From JACPWY01 sp964603655 (lineage in GTDB: Bacteria > Bdellovibrionota > FAC87 > UBA2466), in the NCBI GenBank assembly GCA_964603655.1, contig CAZRVZ010000009.1:1-24993 (forward strand): 24,993 nucleotides of DNA, written 5' to 3'. The notes beneath the pieces were generated by a model. The model searched no databases. It was not told the origin of the DNA and worked only from the letters and a program-made list of their open reading frames with translations. Positions 23,066-24,993 of this stretch are shown here, in pieces. The position numbers were made by a program, and so were the translations under genes. Within the stretch, counting starts at the first letter, position 1; every line of letters begins with the position of its first letter.

Positions 23066-24012
23066 TCCCTTGCAAACGCCTTGTCTTTATCTGTGTCTGT
23101 ATCTGTGTCATTCAACTGGGTAATGTGGCATTGGCTGACTATGGCCAGATTCCTAAGGCCGGTTTGTTGCACGTCAAACTGGGGTTTGATTTTTTATCCA
23201 CCAGCGAAAATTTCGCCTCCGATGGCGAGCGGGAAAATATAACTTTCCAGAATCAAACGGTCGATTTTTCTTCCAATGGGTTTTGGCTGGAACCCGAATA
23301 CGGAATAGGTGAACAGGTCGCGGCTCAGTTTCGATTGAGGGGTTGGTCTGGAAACCTAAACCCCATTTCGGGTGGGAATACGGTGGCTTCGGGATCGGGA
23401 TTAGCGGATATCGACCTTGCGTTAAAGTGGTCCATAATGGCCGAGCCCGTATCAACGCTGGAATTCTCGCTCCGGCTACCACCGTATTCCCGCGCTGCCT
23501 CATCGGCAGATTTGGTTGCGGGAGATGGCAGTGTGGATTTTGGAGTGCACTACCACTTGAGTATTTCGGCCAATCTCTTTCGATTCTATTTAAGCCCTGG
23601 TGTCATCACGAGAAGCGGGGGATATCCTGCGCAAGTGCGCCTGGGGTTGGCAGCAGAAACTCGTCTGAGGGCTGTCTACCTTCGAGTTTTCACCGATACG
23701 CGGTTGAGTCTAGGATATGCTCAGCTGGGTGATTCTTCCGAGAGTCAACATGACGCTGTTGGCAGTGGTGGCAGCTTTGCCCGCCTTTCGGGCGGATCTA
23801 CCGGTCTGGATGTCGGATTGAAAACGGGAGTGGAGATGGCATCCGGCGTATTTGGAGAAGGCTATGCGAGCCACTCTGTACTGGGTTCTCGGTACCCTAA
23901 TGCTCTTGTGTTCGGCATAAACCTGCACTGTGTGCTCGACACTAATATCAAAGATGCACGCACCAAGGCGTATGAGGTTCCCATCGATAAGCCGAGCGAG
24001 CCGACACCGTAG
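23062..24012 (+). CDS. Predicted outer-membrane beta-barrel protein, unknown function
   Basis: A 316-residue exported protein. The signal peptide (about 1-25, ending VALA before DYGQ) contains an odd Cys-rich stretch, FICVCICVI, encoded by a 12-bp direct repeat (23088-23109). The mature part alternates hydrophobic and polar residues in many short strands, with Gly, Ser and aromatic residues: GFWLEPEYGIGEQVAAQF, ADIDLALKWSI, TRLSLGYAQL. The last strand ends ALVFGINLHC, followed by a short polar tail rich in Pro. This is the look of a beta-barrel, perhaps of the MetA-pathway/porin-like type. The ATG overlaps the rimO stop. Role unknown. Confidence 0.65.
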   Translation: MIPCKRLVFICVCICVIQLGNVALADYGQIPKAGLLHVKLGFDFLSTSENFASDGERENITFQNQTVDFSSNGFWLEPEYGIGEQVAAQFRLRGWSGNLNPISGGNTVASGSGLADIDLALKWSIMAEPVSTLEFSLRLPPYSRAASSADLVAGDGSVDFGVHYHLSISANLFRFYLSPGVITRSGGYPAQVRLGLAAETRLRAVYLRVFTDTRLSLGYAQLGDSSESQHDAVGSGGSFARLSGGSTGLDVGLKTGVEMASGVFGEGYASHSVLGSRYPNALVFGINLHCVLDTNIKDARTKAYEVPIDKPSEPTP

Positions 24013-24092
24013 GGGCCTGCATGAGCTACGAAACTCAGTAACGATTTCTAAGTTATGATTCGGGGCGCGGGCGGATGGGTTGGGAGACTGAG
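24013..24092. other. Intergenic gap between convergent genes
   Basis: Eighty bases with no clear terminator. AACTCAGT (24032-24039) and ACTGAGTT (24087-24094) are exact 8-bp inverted copies around a 47-nt loop; no T-run follows. The right arm reaches into the stop of the toxin gene. Confidence 0.3.
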
Positions 24093-24392
24093 TTAACTTT
24101 TCTGAGGCCTTTCAATTGAAAGTAACCGGTGACCTTCGAAGACTGTCAGAATCTCAATGTGTTTAACTGTGACCCGATAGACTATGCGATAGGATTTAAG
24201 GAGTACTTCCCGAACATCTTCGCGCTCAAATTCTGGGACCTGTCGGCCCGCTCTGGGATTACGGGCAGCTTCGTTAGCTTTCTTTTTTAGTTTTCCGGTC
24301 CACAGTCTAGCGGTTGTCAGATTGTCTTTGGCTATGAACCGACCTATTTCAAATAGGTCTTTTTCAGCACGTACGGTCCAGAGAACCTTCAT
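24093..24392 (-). CDS. RelE/ParE-family toxin
   Basis: A 99-residue toxin of the ParE type. The start MKVLWTVRAEKDLFEI with a helical hairpin, ARNPRAGRQVPE in the middle, VREVLLKSYRIVYRV and EILTVFEGHRLL at the end are family hallmarks. ParE members poison gyrase and RelE members cut mRNA; the sequence alone does not settle which applies. The ATG overlaps the antitoxin stop (ATGA), the normal antitoxin-first order, opposite to the left-edge module. A 14-bp perfect palindrome (24109-24122, CTTTCAATTGAAAG) lies in its last codons. Confidence 0.88.
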   Translation of the reverse strand: MKVLWTVRAEKDLFEIGRFIAKDNLTTARLWTGKLKKKANEAARNPRAGRQVPEFEREDVREVLLKSYRIVYRVTVKHIEILTVFEGHRLLSIERPQKS

Positions 24393-24688
24393 TTGGCTTT
24401 ACGCTTTAAGGTACCAAATTCAACATCGAGTTTGCCTTCTAGATCCTTATCTGAAATGGTTCTCCCAGCTTTCACGTCGGCTAACCCCTCTTCGACAGCG
24501 CCTATGAAACGCGCCCTTTCGTTTAGAAGATCAAATTCTTCCGGTGGTACAAGAACCGCTGCCGGCCTGCCGTTCTGCGTGATCACAATTGGACACTGTG
24601 ATTCTTTAAGCTCGCGCAGAACTCTAGAAGCATGGGTTTTAAATACTCCCAGGGGGACGATATTTCGAGCCACTCGGAACTGCTTCAT
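24389..24688 (-). CDS. Phd/YefM-family antitoxin
   Basis: A 99-residue antitoxin. The N-terminal DNA-binding half has FKTHASRVLRELKES and PIVITQNGRPAAVLVP, the Phd/YefM signature. The C-terminal tail, charged and rich in Lys and Glu, should wrap the toxin. The ATG at 24688 has AGGAGG 3 nt upstream. Promoter and repeats at 24696-24750 are expected to be bound by the protein to repress its own operon. The stop is fused to the toxin start. Confidence 0.9.
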   Translation of the reverse strand: MKQFRVARNIVPLGVFKTHASRVLRELKESQCPIVITQNGRPAAVLVPPEEFDLLNERARFIGAVEEGLADVKAGRTISDKDLEGKLDVEFGTLKRKAK

Positions 24689-24695
24689 AAGCCTC

Positions 24696-24750
24696 CTAAT
24701 ACAGGTTCAAATACGAGTCTAATTATAGGTTCTTTTAAAGATCGAAGCAA
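24696..24750 (-). promoter_or_regulatory. Promoter and operator repeats of the Phd/ParE module
   Basis: On the minus strand TTGCTT (24745-24750), 17 bp, TATAAT (24722-24727): a near-consensus sigma70 promoter. Two close direct repeats (CTAATACAGGTTC at 24696-24708 and CTAATTATAGGTTC at 24719-24732) lie 23 bp apart, the upstream one over the -10. They suit binding by the Phd/YefM antitoxin. Confidence 0.6.
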
Positions 24751-24993
24751 GTCCGCAATGAGAATTGATCAACTGTGCCTTGCACCCAGTCCTTTGCCCT
24801 ACAATGCTCTGCTAAATTGATCCACTCAGTATTTGCGATGCCCCGGCGTTTGATGCGCAGAGAACTGAGGAAGGCGTGATTTTGTCGTTCTTTTGTTGGG
24901 GGGATCGTTTTTTGTTTGATGCTTTTACACTAAAGCCTGTTGATGAGGTGGTAGTTTACGGAACCATTGGAGTGCCCCAAAAACTGGGTTGGC
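24751..24993. other. Right-edge region without a clear gene
   Basis: About 240 bases. An AATTGATC 8-mer recurs at 24763-24770 and 24815-24822, and a TACAAT box lies at 24800-24805 without a good -35. A plus-strand frame opens at 24876. Nothing else is supported. Confidence 0.4.
24876..24993 (+). CDS. Possible gene start running off the window (weak)
   Basis: A GTG at 24876 with GAGG 5 nt upstream opens a frame of 39 codons that is still open at the end of the window. The product would begin VILSFFCWGDRFLFDAF and continue to VPQKLGW. No family is recognised in this short piece. Two minus-strand frames also enter from the edge (stops at 24926-24928 and 24930-24932), so the coding strand is uncertain. 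Confidence 0.25.
   Translation, partial: MILSFFCWGDRFLFDAFTLKPVDEVVVYGTIGVPQKLGW

Noticed and set aside
24930..24993. A tyrosine-recombinase-like C-terminal tail on the minus strand
   Set aside because: Only 20 residues are visible, and the distance from GHS to Tyr is two short of the usual pattern. Too little to call.

Overview
The window looks like chromosomal DNA from a Gram-negative bacterium of moderate GC. Direct support comes from an LptF/LptG-type lipopolysaccharide-export permease, a LolA-type lipoprotein chaperone, exported lipoproteins with lipoboxes and a predicted outer-membrane protein. The menaquinone-type EMO iron-sulfur reductase, the class I fumarase and the many small secreted proteins of unknown family would suit a Bdellovibrionota or deltaproteobacterial-grade organism. 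That placement is inference, not something I can prove from this sequence.

Layout. (1) The left edge carries the 5' part of a RelE/HigB-type toxin on the minus strand. It sits behind a tandem palindromic operator, and the start of its presumed antitoxin overlaps it. (2) 360-937 is gene-poor, with a strong 63-bp hairpin. (3) 938-9573 is one tightly packed minus-strand operon: alaS, lptG-like permease, def, fmt, rpe, hutH, hutI. The def-fmt gap is 3 nt, the fmt-rpe junction is a short gap filled by a 22-bp tandem repeat, and all other junctions overlap by 1-4 nt. Translation-related genes are thus joined to the first and third steps of histidine breakdown. (4) bioB runs divergently from alaS and converges, with an 11-bp overlap, on a LamG-type lipoprotein gene. 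(5) A minus-strand EMO-like membrane iron-sulfur oxidoreductase is divergent from a plus-strand pair: a lipoprotein gamma-glutamyltransferase coupled to an exported HExxH protein. (6) A minus-strand exported protein of unknown family follows. (7) The plus-strand operon fumarase class I, lolA-like, yajQ, rimO and outer-membrane protein has two ATGA overlaps. (8) The right edge has a complete Phd/YefM-ParE toxin-antitoxin pair with its own promoter, then a possible gene start running off the end.

Most of the window is core metabolism and envelope biogenesis. Accessory material is confined to the two edges (two unrelated toxin-antitoxin modules) and to the secreted proteins without a recognised family. 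I saw no tRNA, rRNA, CRISPR array, prophage or intact insertion sequence. The points most worth checking are the toxin operator, the 614-676 hairpin between two short convergent open frames, the 22-bp repeat at the fmt/rpe junction, the hut genes inside a translation operon, and the exported metalloprotease-like and unknown proteins.
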